Of a stretch of DNA of 64,000 nt, positions 1 to 12,310 are shown in pieces; within the stretch, counting starts at the first letter, position 1; each line of letters begins with the position of its first letter. The notes under the pieces are model-generated. The model made no database searches. It was not told the DNA's origin and saw only the letters and a list, made by a program, of their open reading frames with translations. Source of the DNA: an uncultured Sphingomonas sp. (GTDB lineage: Bacteria > Pseudomonadota > Alphaproteobacteria > Sphingomonadales > Sphingomonadaceae); the NCBI RefSeq assembly GCF_946478955.1, contig NZ_CAMLDL010000008.1, forward strand, positions 1 through 64,000, read 5' to 3'. Made by a program: the position numbers and the translations under genes.

Positions 1-1516
<1,516 letters not shown>

Positions 1517-2407
1517 TTAGAGCGCTTCGGCGCCCGAGATGATTTCAACGAGTTCGGTGGTAATCGCAGCCTGGCGCTGGCGGTTGTACTGGATCGACAG
1601 GCGATTGATCATGTCACCCGCGTTGCGCGTCGCATTGTCCATTGCGGTCATCTGCGAGCCGTAGAAACCGGCCTGGTTTTCAAGCATTGCGCGGTAGATC
1701 TGGATGGCGATGTTGCGCGGCAGAAGGTCGGCGAGGATCGCTTCCTCGTCCGGTTCATACTCCACCGCCGCCGATGCGACCGGCGCGGCCTTGCCGTCGG
1801 TCTGGGCCACAGTCGGCTTCACCGGAATGATCTGGTCGACCTTCGGGTCCTGCGCCAGAACCGACTTAAATTCGCTGTAGGCAAGGTGGGCGACGTCGAA
1901 CTGGCCGCTGTTGAAGCGTTCCATGATCTCGTCGGCGATCGCCATCGCGTCGCTATAGCCGGGGTTCTTGATTGTGCTGGTGTCGAACTGACCGATGATC
2001 GCCTTCGGAAAGAAGCGCTGAATGATCGGACGACCTTTTTTGCCGACCAGGTAGAAAAGTACGGTCTTGCCCTCTGCCTGCAGATCCTCGGCGGTCTTGC
2101 GCGCGGCGCGGACGATGTTGGTGTTGAACGCACCGGCCAGGCCGCGGTCACCGGTGGCGACCACGATCAGGTGGGTTTCGTCCTTGCCCGACCCGGCAAG
2201 CAGCTTTGGCGACTGCGGGCCGACGGTGACCTTGCTGGCGAGCGAGGCAACCACGTCCGCAAGGCGCGTCGCATAGGGACGGCCCGCTTCGGCGTTGGAC
2301 TGCGCACGACGCAGCTTCGCCGCGGCGACCATCTTCATCGCCTTGGTAATCTTCTGCGTCGACTTCACCGAGCCGATGCGAAGTTTGAGTGCCTTGAGGC
2401 TGGCCAT
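1517..2407 (-). CDS. atpG: F0F1 ATP synthase subunit gamma
   Basis: Central rotor shaft of F1, coupling rotation of the c-ring to catalysis in the beta subunits. The 296-residue length fits the family. The N-terminus MASLKALKLRIGSVKSTQKI and the C-terminal NATRNAGDMI...YNRQRQAAITTELVEI segment are the conserved coiled-coil ends of gamma. A middle insertion near residues 195-215 (PTVAQTDGKAAPVASAAVEY) is of the kind seen in alphaproteobacterial gammas. It sits 24 bases after atpA and 27 bases before atpD, so it belongs to the same transcript. Nothing unusual. Confidence 0.98.
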   Translation of the reverse strand: MASLKALKLRIGSVKSTQKITKAMKMVAAAKLRRAQSNAEAGRPYATRLADVVASLASKVTVGPQSPKLLAGSGKDETHLIVVATGDRGLAGAFNTNIVRAARKTAEDLQAEGKTVLFYLVGKKGRPIIQRFFPKAIIGQFDTSTIKNPGYSDAMAIADEIMERFNSGQFDVAHLAYSEFKSVLAQDPKVDQIIPVKPTVAQTDGKAAPVASAAVEYEPDEEAILADLLPRNIAIQIYRAMLENQAGFYGSQMTAMDNATRNAGDMINRLSIQYNRQRQAAITTELVEIISGAEAL

Positions 2408-2431
2408 AGCCTAGCTTCCCCTACGCTCCGT

Positions 2432-4518
<2,087 letters not shown>

Positions 4519-4706
4519 GCGCCTAATGCTCCAGACAAAGAGTTTTATCGTCCCATGCGTTGATTGGGGCGCAGCGAAAAAATCCGCGCGCCCCCATGGG
4601 TTGGCGCGCCCCTAGCAAGGGTAGGGATTCGATGCAAGGCGGGTTGGAAAAGTTTGGCCGCAATCGCCGGGAGGCAGGCATGCGAGAGGGCTGCTACGAC
4701 CGCGTA

Positions 4707-5192
4707 ATGACTTACATGATCCGCGGGCTTGATCCCATGTCCTTCGCCCATCTTTTTAATCTGTCAGACGGTGAACTGGAAGCGCAAGGCGCCAAGCGCG
4801 TTACGGCGGACGCCTACCCCGGATATCCATGTCGAATAATGTTGGACGACCTGCAGCCGGGCAAAACGCTGTTGCTGGTTAATCACGTTAGTCACCAGGG
4901 CGGTCCATATCATGCCAGTCATGCGATATTCGTCGGGGAAGGGCAGGGAGCCTCCGCGCAATTTGTCGATCAAGTGCCGCCTGCACTTGATCGTCGCATC
5001 CTGTCGATCCGCGCGTTCGACGAGAACGGCATGATGATCGACGCGGCACTTGCCCAGCCCGGCGAAGCCAACGCCGTAATTCATCGGCTACTGGACAATC
5101 CGGAAGTCCACCATCTTGATGCCCATAACGCGACCCGAGGGTGTTTCGCTGCGCGGGTGGATCGTGACCGGCGCCAACCTAAATCGCTTTGA
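4707..5192 (+). CDS. DUF1203 family protein
   Basis: Small cytoplasmic protein of about 161 residues matching the DUF1203 pattern. It has an N-terminal YMIRGLDPMSFAHLFNLSD, a central segment PGKTLLLVNHVSHQ...PYHASHAIFV, the conserved IRAFDENGMMIDA, and a C-terminal VHHLDAHNATRGCFAARV. Biochemical function is unknown. I chose the ATG at 4707 because the family begins at MTYMIRGLDP; the open frame extends to 4560, but those residues do not look like coding sequence. It is divergent from atpH and ends about 50 bases before ada. The Cys and His residues in the C-terminal segment are typical of the family. Confidence 0.82.
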   Translation: MTYMIRGLDPMSFAHLFNLSDGELEAQGAKRVTADAYPGYPCRIMLDDLQPGKTLLLVNHVSHQGGPYHASHAIFVGEGQGASAQFVDQVPPALDRRILSIRAFDENGMMIDAALAQPGEANAVIHRLLDNPEVHHLDAHNATRGCFAARVDRDRRQPKSL

Positions 5193-5242
5193 CCGCAAGT
5201 TGCGGGAAGTGTGCCGTCAGCATATCTTTTATTCAATCTGTC

Positions 5243-6292
5243 ATGAATCTTGATGCCAACATCTGCTGGGCCGCATTCGAAGCCCGTGATCGCCGCCAGG
5301 ATGGGCTGTTCGTCGGTGCGGTGAAGACAACTGGTATTTACTGCAAGCCCAGTTGCCCCGCGCGGCATCCCAAGCGCGAGCATGTGACCTTTTATGTTGA
5401 TGGCGCTGCCGCGCGCGCTGCTGGGTTTCGCGCCTGCCTTCGCTGTAAGCCTGACGAAGTGGGGCGTGATCGGGAGGCGGTGGCGAAAGCAGTCGGACTG
5501 ATTGAGCAAGCCGATGAGCCGCCGCTGCTCAATTATCTTGCAGAAGCGGTCGGCTACGCGCCGCATCATTTCCAGCGGCTATTCACCCGCGACATGGGCA
5601 TCTCGCCCGCTGCTTATGCCCGCGCGGTGCGGGCTAAACGGGCCGAAGCTCATCTATCGGAGGATAAGTCTGTGACCGACGCCATCTATGATGCCGGCTA
5701 TGCTGCCGCCAGTCGCTTCTACGCCGATGCCAAGGACCGGATGGGCATGACCCCTTCAGCCTGGCGCGACGGGGGCAGAGGGCAGACGATCCGCTTTGTC
5801 ATCACCGACAGCCCGCTTGGGTCCATGCTGATCGCTGCGACTGATAAGGGGATCTGTTCGATGAATTTCGACGACGATGAGGCAGGGCTGCGCCGCCGTT
5901 TTCCCAATGCCGAAATCGCGCCCGACGACGGCAGTATCGCGCCCTGGGTGTCGGCGGCGCTTGATCAGATAGAACATCCCAGCGCCCACGATCTTCCGAT
6001 TGATGTTCGCGGGACCGCGTTTCAGGAGCGGGTCTGGCAGGAACTGCGGAAGATCCCACTCGGCGAAACCCGTAGCTATGCCGACATCGCGAGCGCCATA
6101 GGCGATCCCAAAGCGACCCGTGCCGTCGGCACCGCGAATGGCTCCAATCCGGTTGCGGTGCTGGTACCCTGCCACCGTGTCATTCGGTCGGATGGATCAC
6201 TCGGCGGCTACGCTGGCGGTCTGCCGCGCAAGCGAAAATTGCTGGATACCGAAGGGGCTAGCTGGAAAGAACAGGCGGCGCTGGATCTTTAA
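5243..6292 (+). CDS. ada: Bifunctional Ada: methylphosphotriester sensor/activator and O6-methylguanine-DNA methyltransferase
   Basis: Repairs alkylated DNA by suicidal methyl transfer and activates the adaptive response. Starting at the ATG at 5243 (349 residues), the N-terminal zinc domain has Cys34, Cys38, Cys65 and Cys68, the same spacing as the four zinc cysteines of E. coli Ada (38, 42, 69, 72), so Cys34 is the predicted phosphotriester acceptor. An AraC-type HTH follows (NYLAEAVGYAPHHFQRLFTRDMG, then VTDAIYDAGYAAASRFYADA). The C-terminal methyltransferase domain carries PCHRVIRSDGSLGGYAGG with the active cysteine. The frame is open to a TTG at 5189, which I reject because the conserved N-terminus begins near MNLDANICW. 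The stop codon overlaps that of the convergent next gene. No ogt or alkB neighbour is seen. Confidence 0.94.
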   Translation: MNLDANICWAAFEARDRRQDGLFVGAVKTTGIYCKPSCPARHPKREHVTFYVDGAAARAAGFRACLRCKPDEVGRDREAVAKAVGLIEQADEPPLLNYLAEAVGYAPHHFQRLFTRDMGISPAAYARAVRAKRAEAHLSEDKSVTDAIYDAGYAAASRFYADAKDRMGMTPSAWRDGGRGQTIRFVITDSPLGSMLIAATDKGICSMNFDDDEAGLRRRFPNAEIAPDDGSIAPWVSAALDQIEHPSAHDLPIDVRGTAFQERVWQELRKIPLGETRSYADIASAIGDPKATRAVGTANGSNPVAVLVPCHRVIRSDGSLGGYAGGLPRKRKLLDTEGASWKEQAALDL

Positions 6293-7836
6293 TCCTTGTC
6301 GTCGCGCTCGCGTCCGCTGTTGTTACGAAGGCCAGCGTCGAGCGCCGTCAGCGCCCCCTTCGAATCCTTAGCGTCCAATCGTTCAATTGCGGATCGCGCG
6401 GTAGTCGATAGCGCCCCGCCATGTGGGTCATAAGCGATTGGTAGCAACGCCTGTTTCGCCTCGAGCGGCCGATCGGCGATCATCCAGGCCCGCGCCGATG
6501 CCAGTCGCAAGCTCGGGATCCCAGGGGCAAGCGTGGAGGCATAATGAAGGGCGCTGATGGCATTTGCTGTCGGCTGGCGTCGCTCAACAAGAAACGTCCG
6601 AAAATAATCGTAGAGCGGTTCCGGGTCTTCGGTGTCGAGCTTGTTGGCGGCAATCAACGCATCGCGCGCTTGGTCCAGTTTGACCCTGTCACCGTCCTTT
6701 TGCGCCATCCTTGTCAGGGCCTTGCCGCGCATGACGAGGGCTTGCTCCTCGGATGGAGCGATGCTGATCGCGGCATTTGCAGCGGCCAATGACGCATCGG
6801 CGTTGCCGGCATAATATTCGCTTTCAGCGAGGGCCGTTTGGAGAAAGGCGCTTGTCGGTGCCTCTTTTGCAATTGCCCGCAGGCTCGCCAGTGCTGCGCC
6901 GCTCTGGCTTGCTGGACCGCCACGTTTCAGCCGGGTGATCGCCGGCATCGCCCGGCTTTCGGCATCGCTCAGCACTGTGACCGTAACCGGCGCGACCTTG
7001 AGCACGGACGGATCAACCTTCAACGACAACATGGACCGGCGCGTGCGATAGTCCGCAAGTTCCTTGTCCAATTGCTTGAGATCTCCGAACACGGACCGCG
7101 CCGCCGCTGCCGGTGCAACACCCCGTGCCAATTCGTCAAAATATCGACTGAGCTGTCCCTGCCTCGCCCGCTCAAACGTGAGGTAATGGGTAAGTAGCCA
7201 CCCCTTGCTATAAAGTGAGCGCCGCTCGTCCGGCGACAGTTTTGCCGGCTGAACGCCAACCATTTGTTCGGTGGTCAGCCCATCATCGCGCATCACACCG
7301 GGCATGCGCGCCATCGGTGCGATGCCGATGGTTACGGACCCGTCCTTGTCGAATTTCGCCGTGCTCATCAATTCTGCAAATCCCTCGACATACCAGTTGG
7401 GGAATGGCCGACTGAATTGCTGAAACATCAGATGATGGGCGTATTCATGGAAGAAGACATTGTCTTCGTCGAATACAAAGGCGCCGGCCTTCACCTCGCG
7501 CGGGACGAAAGCGACGGGGCCGGTGTATCTCGGGATATAGAAACCGCTGGGAGCAGGATCGCGCTTGCCGTACAACTCACGAACTGCAGCGACATTTTTC
7601 ACCATATAGATATGTACGCGATTACCATCGCCGACCGGCGGGTCTTTCATCTTAAGCAGCGTGCGAGCCGCGCTGTCGAACCGCTCTAATTGATTGGCAT
7701 AGGCCCGTAGGTCGGCGCCCTCCATTTCGCTGTAAACGACAAAATGCGCTGATTCCGCTTTTGACCATGCGGCCTCAGCTGAGGTGGGGAGTATGGAGAG
7801 GCCGAGCCCAACCATCATCACTGAACAAAATCGCAT
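6289..7836 (-). CDS. Secreted gluzincin-like (peptidase MA type) protein with TPR repeats
   Basis: Protein of 515 residues with a clear signal peptide (MRFCSVMMVGLGLSILPTSAEAA), so probably periplasmic. An HExxH zinc-protease motif is seen in FFHEYAHHLMFQQF near residue 130, with a downstream Glu-containing segment WYVEGFAELMSTAKF, the gluzincin arrangement found in DUF1570/peptidase-MA proteins. The C-terminal half (about 300-500) holds helical TPR-like repeats (ALAESEYYAGNADASLAAANAAI, AKQALLPIAYDPHG). Substrate unknown. It converges with ada and their stop codons overlap in a TTAA. Identity of the fold is well supported; actual proteolytic activity is an inference from the motif. Confidence 0.75.
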   Translation of the reverse strand: MRFCSVMMVGLGLSILPTSAEAAWSKAESAHFVVYSEMEGADLRAYANQLERFDSAARTLLKMKDPPVGDGNRVHIYMVKNVAAVRELYGKRDPAPSGFYIPRYTGPVAFVPREVKAGAFVFDEDNVFFHEYAHHLMFQQFSRPFPNWYVEGFAELMSTAKFDKDGSVTIGIAPMARMPGVMRDDGLTTEQMVGVQPAKLSPDERRSLYSKGWLLTHYLTFERARQGQLSRYFDELARGVAPAAAARSVFGDLKQLDKELADYRTRRSMLSLKVDPSVLKVAPVTVTVLSDAESRAMPAITRLKRGGPASQSGAALASLRAIAKEAPTSAFLQTALAESEYYAGNADASLAAANAAISIAPSEEQALVMRGKALTRMAQKDGDRVKLDQARDALIAANKLDTEDPEPLYDYFRTFLVERRQPTANAISALHYASTLAPGIPSLRLASARAWMIADRPLEAKQALLPIAYDPHGGALSTTARSAIERLDAKDSKGALTALDAGLRNNSGRERDDKD

Positions 7837-7904
7837 CGCTATCCCAATTTCTGATGCCGAGCAGCCTCCGACCCTATCGGGGGCGTCGTTGAGGTCAATA
7901 TTGG

Positions 7905-10073
7905 TCAGAGAAAGCTATAGGGGTCGACGTCAACGCTGACCCGCACTTTCGCGCCCCATGCGAGGCCGCCGAGCCAGTCGCGGATGACGTCCTGCACGTC
8001 GAGCTTTCGTTCGGCGTGAACTAGAAGCCGCTGGCGATGCCGCCCGCGCAGCATCGCCAGCGGTGCGGGGGCGGGGCCATAGACGGCCATGCCCTCGACC
8101 TTCGGCGCCGACCCGCCGATGCGGCGCGCAACGGCTTCAGCCTCCTCCTTATTCTCCGAAGAGACGATGATCGCGGCGAGACGACCGAACGGCGGCATGG
8201 CGGCGTCGCGCCGCGCTTCGGTCTCGGCAGCGTAAAAGCCCAGCACGTCGCCACTGACCAGTGCTTCGATCACCGGCGCGGACGGTTCATGGGTCTGCAC
8301 CAGCACGCGCCCCGGCTTGTCGCCGCGTCCCGCGCGCCCCGCGACTTGCTGGATCTGCTGGAAGCTGCGTTCCGCTGCGCGGAGGTCGCCGCCTTGCAGA
8401 CCTAGGTCGGCATCGACCACGCCGACCAGCGTCAGGTTGGGGAAGTGATACCCTTTAGTGACCAGCTGCGTGCCGACGACGATGTCGTACGCGCCTTCCT
8501 CCATTCCGTGGACGAATTCGGCGGCGCGAGCGGGGGACCAGATGGTGTCGCTGGTGACGATGGCGACGCGGGCATCGGGGAACAGCGCTTTCACCTCGTC
8601 GGCGATCCGCTCGACGCCCGGCCCACAGGCAACAAGCGAATCCTCATCCCCACATTCGGGGCACAGGCGCGGCGGCGGCATGACATGGCCGCAATGGTGA
8701 CAGGCGAGCCGGTGCATCAGCCGATGCTCGACCATCCACGCCGTGCAATTGGGGCATTGGAAGCGGTGACCGCAGGTCCGGCACAGCGTCAGCGGGGCGA
8801 ACCCGCGCCGATTCAGGAACAGCAGCGATTGCTCCCCCGCATCCAGGTTTGTCTGAAGCTCCGTCACCAGGCTGGGCGCCAGCCAGCGGCCGCGCGGCGG
8901 CGGGTCTTGAGTCATGTCGATGGCGCGGATTTCGGGCATCTCCGCCGGGCCGTGCCGCTCGGTCAGCTGCACTTCGCGGTAGCGGCCAATCTCCACCATG
9001 TGTCGCGTCTCGATGGCGGGGGTGGCGCTGGCGAGGATGACCGGAATTTCCTCAAAATGCCCGCGCATGACGGCCACGTCGCGGGCATGATATTGCACAC
9101 CCTCTTCCTGCTTGAAGCTCGGCTCATGCGCCTCGTCAACGACGATCAGGCCGAGCCTGGGGTAGGGCAGGAACAGGCTGGACCGTGCGCCAACCACCAC
9201 CTTGGCCTCGCCGCTTGCAATGGCGCGCCATGCGCGGCGACGGTCGGACTGTCGAAGGTCGCTGTGCCACGGCACCGGCTCGCACCCGAAGCGGGCGGTG
9301 AAGCGGGTCAGGAATGGTTCGGTCAGGGCGATTTCCGGAAGCATGATCAGGACCTGCTTGTCCTGTCGCAACGCCTCGGCAATCGCTTCGAAATAGACTT
9401 CGGTCTTCCCGGATCCGGTGACCCCGTCGAGCAGGATTGGATCGAAGCTCTGTCCGATGGCACCGGTCAGGTTGGCGGCGGCGGCGGATTGTTCGTCGCT
9501 CAGCGTGGGCGGCGCGAAGTCAGGGTCTGGGATCGGAAAGGGCAGGTCGCCGTCAACCTCGATCCGCTCCAGCGCCCCGACATTGACCAACCCGCGTATG
9601 ACCGCGTCGCTGACCTCGGCATGGGCGGCGAGTTCACGTACCGATCCTTGCCGTCCCTCGATGCGCGCCAGCGCCTTCTCGCGCTGCGGGGTCAGGCGGT
9701 CGGGCACCACGCCGGTCGGCCGATACTCGACCATCATGCGCGGACCGGTCAGCGCATAGGCCCCCGGCATGATCATTCGAAGCACAGCGGCCAGCGGCGA
9801 AAGATAATAGTTGGCGGTCCACTCCGCGAGACGGCGCAGCGGCGCGCGAACCGGCGGCACATCAACAATCTCGATCAGATTGCGCAGGCGATTGTCACCG
9901 ACCTCCTCGGTCTGAAGCCGCTCCGCCTCCCACACCACGCCGAGCAGCTGGCGCGGGCCAAGCGGCGCGACGACAATGCTTCCGGGGGCAACGTCCATGC
10001 TGCTGGGCACGCGATAGTCGAGCGGACCAAGCGCGGCGTTCAAAGTGACAACACGGGCACGGGGAAGGGGCAT
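7905..10073 (-). CDS. priA: Primosomal protein N' (replication restart helicase PriA)
   Basis: 3'-5' helicase that recognises stalled forks and reloads the replisome. The 722-residue protein has the N-terminal 3'-binding domain (VVTLNAALGPLDYRVP), Walker A GVTGSGKTE near residue 220, the Walker B DEAH box in LIVVDEAHEPSFKQEE, the zinc-binding cysteines CRTCGHRFQCPNC then CHHCGH then CPECGD around residues 445-490, and the helicase motif QVAGRAGRGDKPGRVLVQT. All elements appear intact. It lies downstream of purC on the same strand with a 59-base gap that contains a small palindrome. Confidence 0.97.
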   Translation of the reverse strand: MPLPRARVVTLNAALGPLDYRVPSSMDVAPGSIVVAPLGPRQLLGVVWEAERLQTEEVGDNRLRNLIEIVDVPPVRAPLRRLAEWTANYYLSPLAAVLRMIMPGAYALTGPRMMVEYRPTGVVPDRLTPQREKALARIEGRQGSVRELAAHAEVSDAVIRGLVNVGALERIEVDGDLPFPIPDPDFAPPTLSDEQSAAAANLTGAIGQSFDPILLDGVTGSGKTEVYFEAIAEALRQDKQVLIMLPEIALTEPFLTRFTARFGCEPVPWHSDLRQSDRRRAWRAIASGEAKVVVGARSSLFLPYPRLGLIVVDEAHEPSFKQEEGVQYHARDVAVMRGHFEEIPVILASATPAIETRHMVEIGRYREVQLTERHGPAEMPEIRAIDMTQDPPPRGRWLAPSLVTELQTNLDAGEQSLLFLNRRGFAPLTLCRTCGHRFQCPNCTAWMVEHRLMHRLACHHCGHVMPPPRLCPECGDEDSLVACGPGVERIADEVKALFPDARVAIVTSDTIWSPARAAEFVHGMEEGAYDIVVGTQLVTKGYHFPNLTLVGVVDADLGLQGGDLRAAERSFQQIQQVAGRAGRGDKPGRVLVQTHEPSAPVIEALVSGDVLGFYAAETEARRDAAMPPFGRLAAIIVSSENKEEAEAVARRIGGSAPKVEGMAVYGPAPAPLAMLRGRHRQRLLVHAERKLDVQDVIRDWLGGLAWGAKVRVSVDVDPYSFL

Positions 10074-10105
10074 GACCCGTTACTTAGGGAATGAGTGCCG
10101 TCCTC

Positions 10106-10124
10106 GCCATGCCCCCGGCATGGC
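10106..10124. repeat. Palindromic repeat, copy A (GCCATGCC-CCC-GGCATGGC)
   Basis: Perfect 8-bp inverted repeat with a 3-base CCC spacer between purC and priA. A second copy lies at 15354-15372 with a C-G to T-A change at matching stem positions and weaker similarity for about 25 further bases on one side. No U-run follows on either strand, so a simple terminator is unlikely. Probably a short dispersed REP-like element. Confidence 0.5.
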
Positions 10125-10132
10125 TGCGGGCG

Positions 10133-10915
10133 TCACTTACCCCGCTTCTTGCGGTGGCTTTCCATATCCAGCACAGCTGTTTCGTCACCCTCTTCGGGCA
10201 GCAATCCCAATCGCCGGGCGACTTCCTGATAGGCGCCTTCGACGTTGCCGAGGTCCTGGCGGAAGCGATCCTTGTCGAGCTTTTCGTTCGACTTCATGTC
10301 CCACAGTCGGCATCCGTCGGGGCTGATTTCGTCGGCCAGGATGATGCGGCTGAAATCGCCGTCGAACAAACGTCCGAATTCCAGTTTGAAGTCGACCAGG
10401 CGGATGCCGATGCCCGCGAACAGGCCCGACAGAAAATCATTCACGCGGATCGCCATGTCAGCGATGTCGTTCATTTCGTCCTGCGTGGCCCAGCCGAAGC
10501 ACGCGATATGCTCGTCCGCAATCATCGGGTCGCCGAGCGCGTCATCCTTGTAATAATATTCGATAATCGTCCGCGGCAACTGCGTGCCCTCCTCGATCCC
10601 AAGCCGCTTCGACAGCGACCCGGCGGCGACGTTACGCACGACCACCTCAATCGGGACGATTTCGACTTGGCGGATCAACTGTTCACGCATGTTGAGGCGG
10701 CGGATGAAGTGGGTCGGAATACCGATCGTCTGGAGCGCGACGAAGACATGCTCACTGATGCGGTTGTTGAGCACGCCCTTGCCGGCAATAGTGCCGCGTT
10801 TCTGGGCGTTGAAGGCGGTAGCATCATCCTTGAAATATTGGATCAGCGTGCCGGGCTCAGGGCCTTCATAGAGAATCTTGGCCTTACCTTCGTAGATCTG
10901 GCGGCGACGGGACAT
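10133..10915 (-). CDS. purC: Phosphoribosylaminoimidazole-succinocarboxamide synthase (SAICAR synthetase)
   Basis: Eighth step of purine synthesis: CAIR plus aspartate plus ATP gives SAICAR. The 260-residue product from the ATG at 10915 begins [20 protein letters not shown], the conserved nucleotide-binding start of PurC, and contains [38 protein letters not shown] and [14 protein letters not shown]. The open frame continues upstream to 11116, but that extension passes through a terminator hairpin and is not family sequence. The C-terminal tail is rich in charged residues ([10 protein letters not shown]). The gene stands alone without other pur genes. Confidence 0.97.
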   Translation of the reverse strand: MSRRRQIYEGKAKILYEGPEPGTLIQYFKDDATAFNAQKRGTIAGKGVLNNRISEHVFVALQTIGIPTHFIRRLNMREQLIRQVEIVPIEVVVRNVAAGSLSKRLGIEEGTQLPRTIIEYYYKDDALGDPMIADEHIACFGWATQDEMNDIADMAIRVNDFLSGLFAGIGIRLVDFKLEFGRLFDGDFSRIILADEISPDGCRLWDMKSNEKLDKDRFRQDLGNVEGAYQEVARRLGLLPEEGDETAVLDMESHRKKRGK

Positions 10916-11003
10916 GATGCAGGACTCGCTTCGGAAAGAATGGGCGGTGCGGAAGCGGCCTATAGGGTAGGCGAGCGCCCCCCGCAATGCATCGAAACTA
11001 CTA

Positions 11004-11036
11004 CAAAAAGGCCCCGCGACGCCGGGGTCGCGGGGC
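11004..11036 (-). terminator. Rho-independent terminator downstream of the 56-residue gene
   Basis: On the minus strand the arms GCCCCGCGAC and GTCGCGGGGC form a perfect 10-bp stem with a 6-base loop, followed by CTTTTTG. It sits 38 bases after the stop of the small gene at 11074-11244 and upstream of purC, so it should isolate the small gene from purC. Confidence 0.85.
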
Positions 11037-11073
11037 AGTGGGCAAGCGGAGGAATGCTGCTTGCTTCGGATTG

Positions 11074-11244
11074 TCAGCCACAGCGTCGCGCGTCGTCCGC
11101 GGGCCTGGGCTGCCACGGTGCGTCGAACTGGATCGCCGACAGTGCCGAGAAGGCGTCCATAGTGGTTCGGACCAGATGGTCGATTCCGTCGTTCAAGGCA
11201 TCGCGGCCCGCCTGGTAATCACGGTCAAACAGTTCATCACGCAT
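11074..11244 (-). CDS. Small conserved-looking hypothetical protein (56 residues)
   Basis: Short open frame with strong supporting signals. Its ATG at 11244 is preceded by an AGGAGG-like site (ACAGGAGGCTTCG), and the frame is followed by a perfect 10-bp terminator hairpin with a U-run. The product begins [20 protein letters not shown] and continues [20 protein letters not shown]; it is acidic, amphipathic and has no signal peptide or membrane segment. I recognise no domain, but the RBS plus dedicated terminator argue that it is a real monocistronic gene. It is divergent from the LysR gene at 11402, with about 157 bases between the starts. Confidence 0.7.
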   Translation of the reverse strand: MRDELFDRDYQAGRDALNDGIDHLVRTTMDAFSALSAIQFDAPWQPRPADDARRCG

Positions 11245-11401
11245 CGAAGCCTCCTGTCACATCTGGCCGGTTTATTGGTGGGCGGCGATGGGACCGGGGA
11301 GAAGGGCCATCGCCGTCGCCCCGCCTTTATGCCCAGCGGCATCGACGAGTGCCAACGTAAAGCTCGACATCTTCGATAAGCTGGGCTTATGATTCCGGGC
11401 A

Positions 11402-12310
11402 ATGAGGAAGCTTCCGCCATTAAGCGCAGTTCGCGTCTTTGAGGCCGCTGGACGCCATGAAAATTTCACGGCGGCGGCGCAGGAATTGGGCATGACGCAA
11501 GCGGCGGTATCCTATCAGGTCAAATTATTGGAACAGCGACTGAAAGCGCCTCTGTTCTTGCGCGAAAAGGGCAGGGCAACGTTGACCCCGCTCGGGGCTC
11601 GTCTGCTGGGTCCGTTGACCCGTGCATTTGATGCCATCGACACCGCCTTCGCCATCCACAGGGAGGAGGATGAGGGCCTGCTCACCATTGCCACGACCCG
11701 AACCTTTGCCAATGCCTGGTTGGTGTGGCGGCTGGGCAGTTTCCAGTTGGAGCATCCGGATCTTGCCGTTCGCCTTGTGACCGACGGCAAGCTTGCCGAT
11801 CTTGCCGCAGGTGAGGCGGATCTGGCGATCCGCGCGGGCCTGGGTCAGTGGGATGGGCTGGTGGCTGAGAAGCTCATGCCGATCGACTATACGCCGATGT
11901 GCAGCCCGCGCTTCCTGCGTGAAGCCGAGGCGCGTCTTGGGCGAAAGATCGAGCCCGCCGACCTGCCCGATCTGCAGGTCATTTCACCGGACGACGACTG
12001 GCTCCACCGCTGGCTGGCCGATGCGGGGGTGGAAGGGGGCAAGGTGCCCCGCCGCGGCGGTCTTCGCCTGGATAGTCAGGTCGACGAAGCGGCTGCGGCG
12101 ATGGCTGGGCAGGGGTTCGTCATGCTTACCCCCGCATTCTGGCGAAACGACATTGCCGAGGGCCGCCTTGTCCGGCCGTTTGAGCGAAGCAGCGAAGGCC
12201 GCTTCGGCTATTGGTTGGCCATGCCGGAGGAGCGGCGCAATGTTCCGAAGATCAAGCGGTTCCGCCAGTGGCTGCTTGGTAAGCTGCCAGAGGCCCCAGC
12301 GGCGCATTAG
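11402..12310 (+). CDS. LysR-family transcriptional regulator (GcvA-like)
   Basis: 302-residue DNA-binding regulator. The N-terminal winged HTH reads LSAVRVFEAAGRHENFTAAA then ELGMTQAAVSYQVKLLEQRL, which is the GcvA subgroup pattern. The substrate-binding half contains LAAGEADLAIRAGLGQWDGLVAEKL and YTPMCSPRFL, typical of GcvA-like regulators. Effector and targets are unknown; the divergent small gene at 11074-11244 is a possible target because LysR proteins often control divergent neighbours. Its TAG stop overlaps the TAA of the convergent M16 peptidase. Confidence 0.92.
   Translation: MRKLPPLSAVRVFEAAGRHENFTAAAQELGMTQAAVSYQVKLLEQRLKAPLFLREKGRATLTPLGARLLGPLTRAFDAIDTAFAIHREEDEGLLTIATTRTFANAWLVWRLGSFQLEHPDLAVRLVTDGKLADLAAGEADLAIRAGLGQWDGLVAEKLMPIDYTPMCSPRFLREAEARLGRKIEPADLPDLQVISPDDDWLHRWLADAGVEGGKVPRRGGLRLDSQVDEAAAAMAGQGFVMLTPAFWRNDIAEGRLVRPFERSSEGRFGYWLAMPEERRNVPKIKRFRQWLLGKLPEAPAAH

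Noticed and set aside
8445..10094. 549-codon plus-strand frame antisense to priA
   Set aside because: Shadow of a certain gene, with no domain and biased composition.
10106..10124. Palindrome downstream of purC as a terminator
   Set aside because: No U-run follows on the minus strand; similarity to the copy at 15354 favours a dispersed repeat.
10091..11218. 375-codon plus-strand frame antisense to purC and the small gene
   Set aside because: Crosses the purC gene, a terminator and the microprotein gene; no recognisable motifs.
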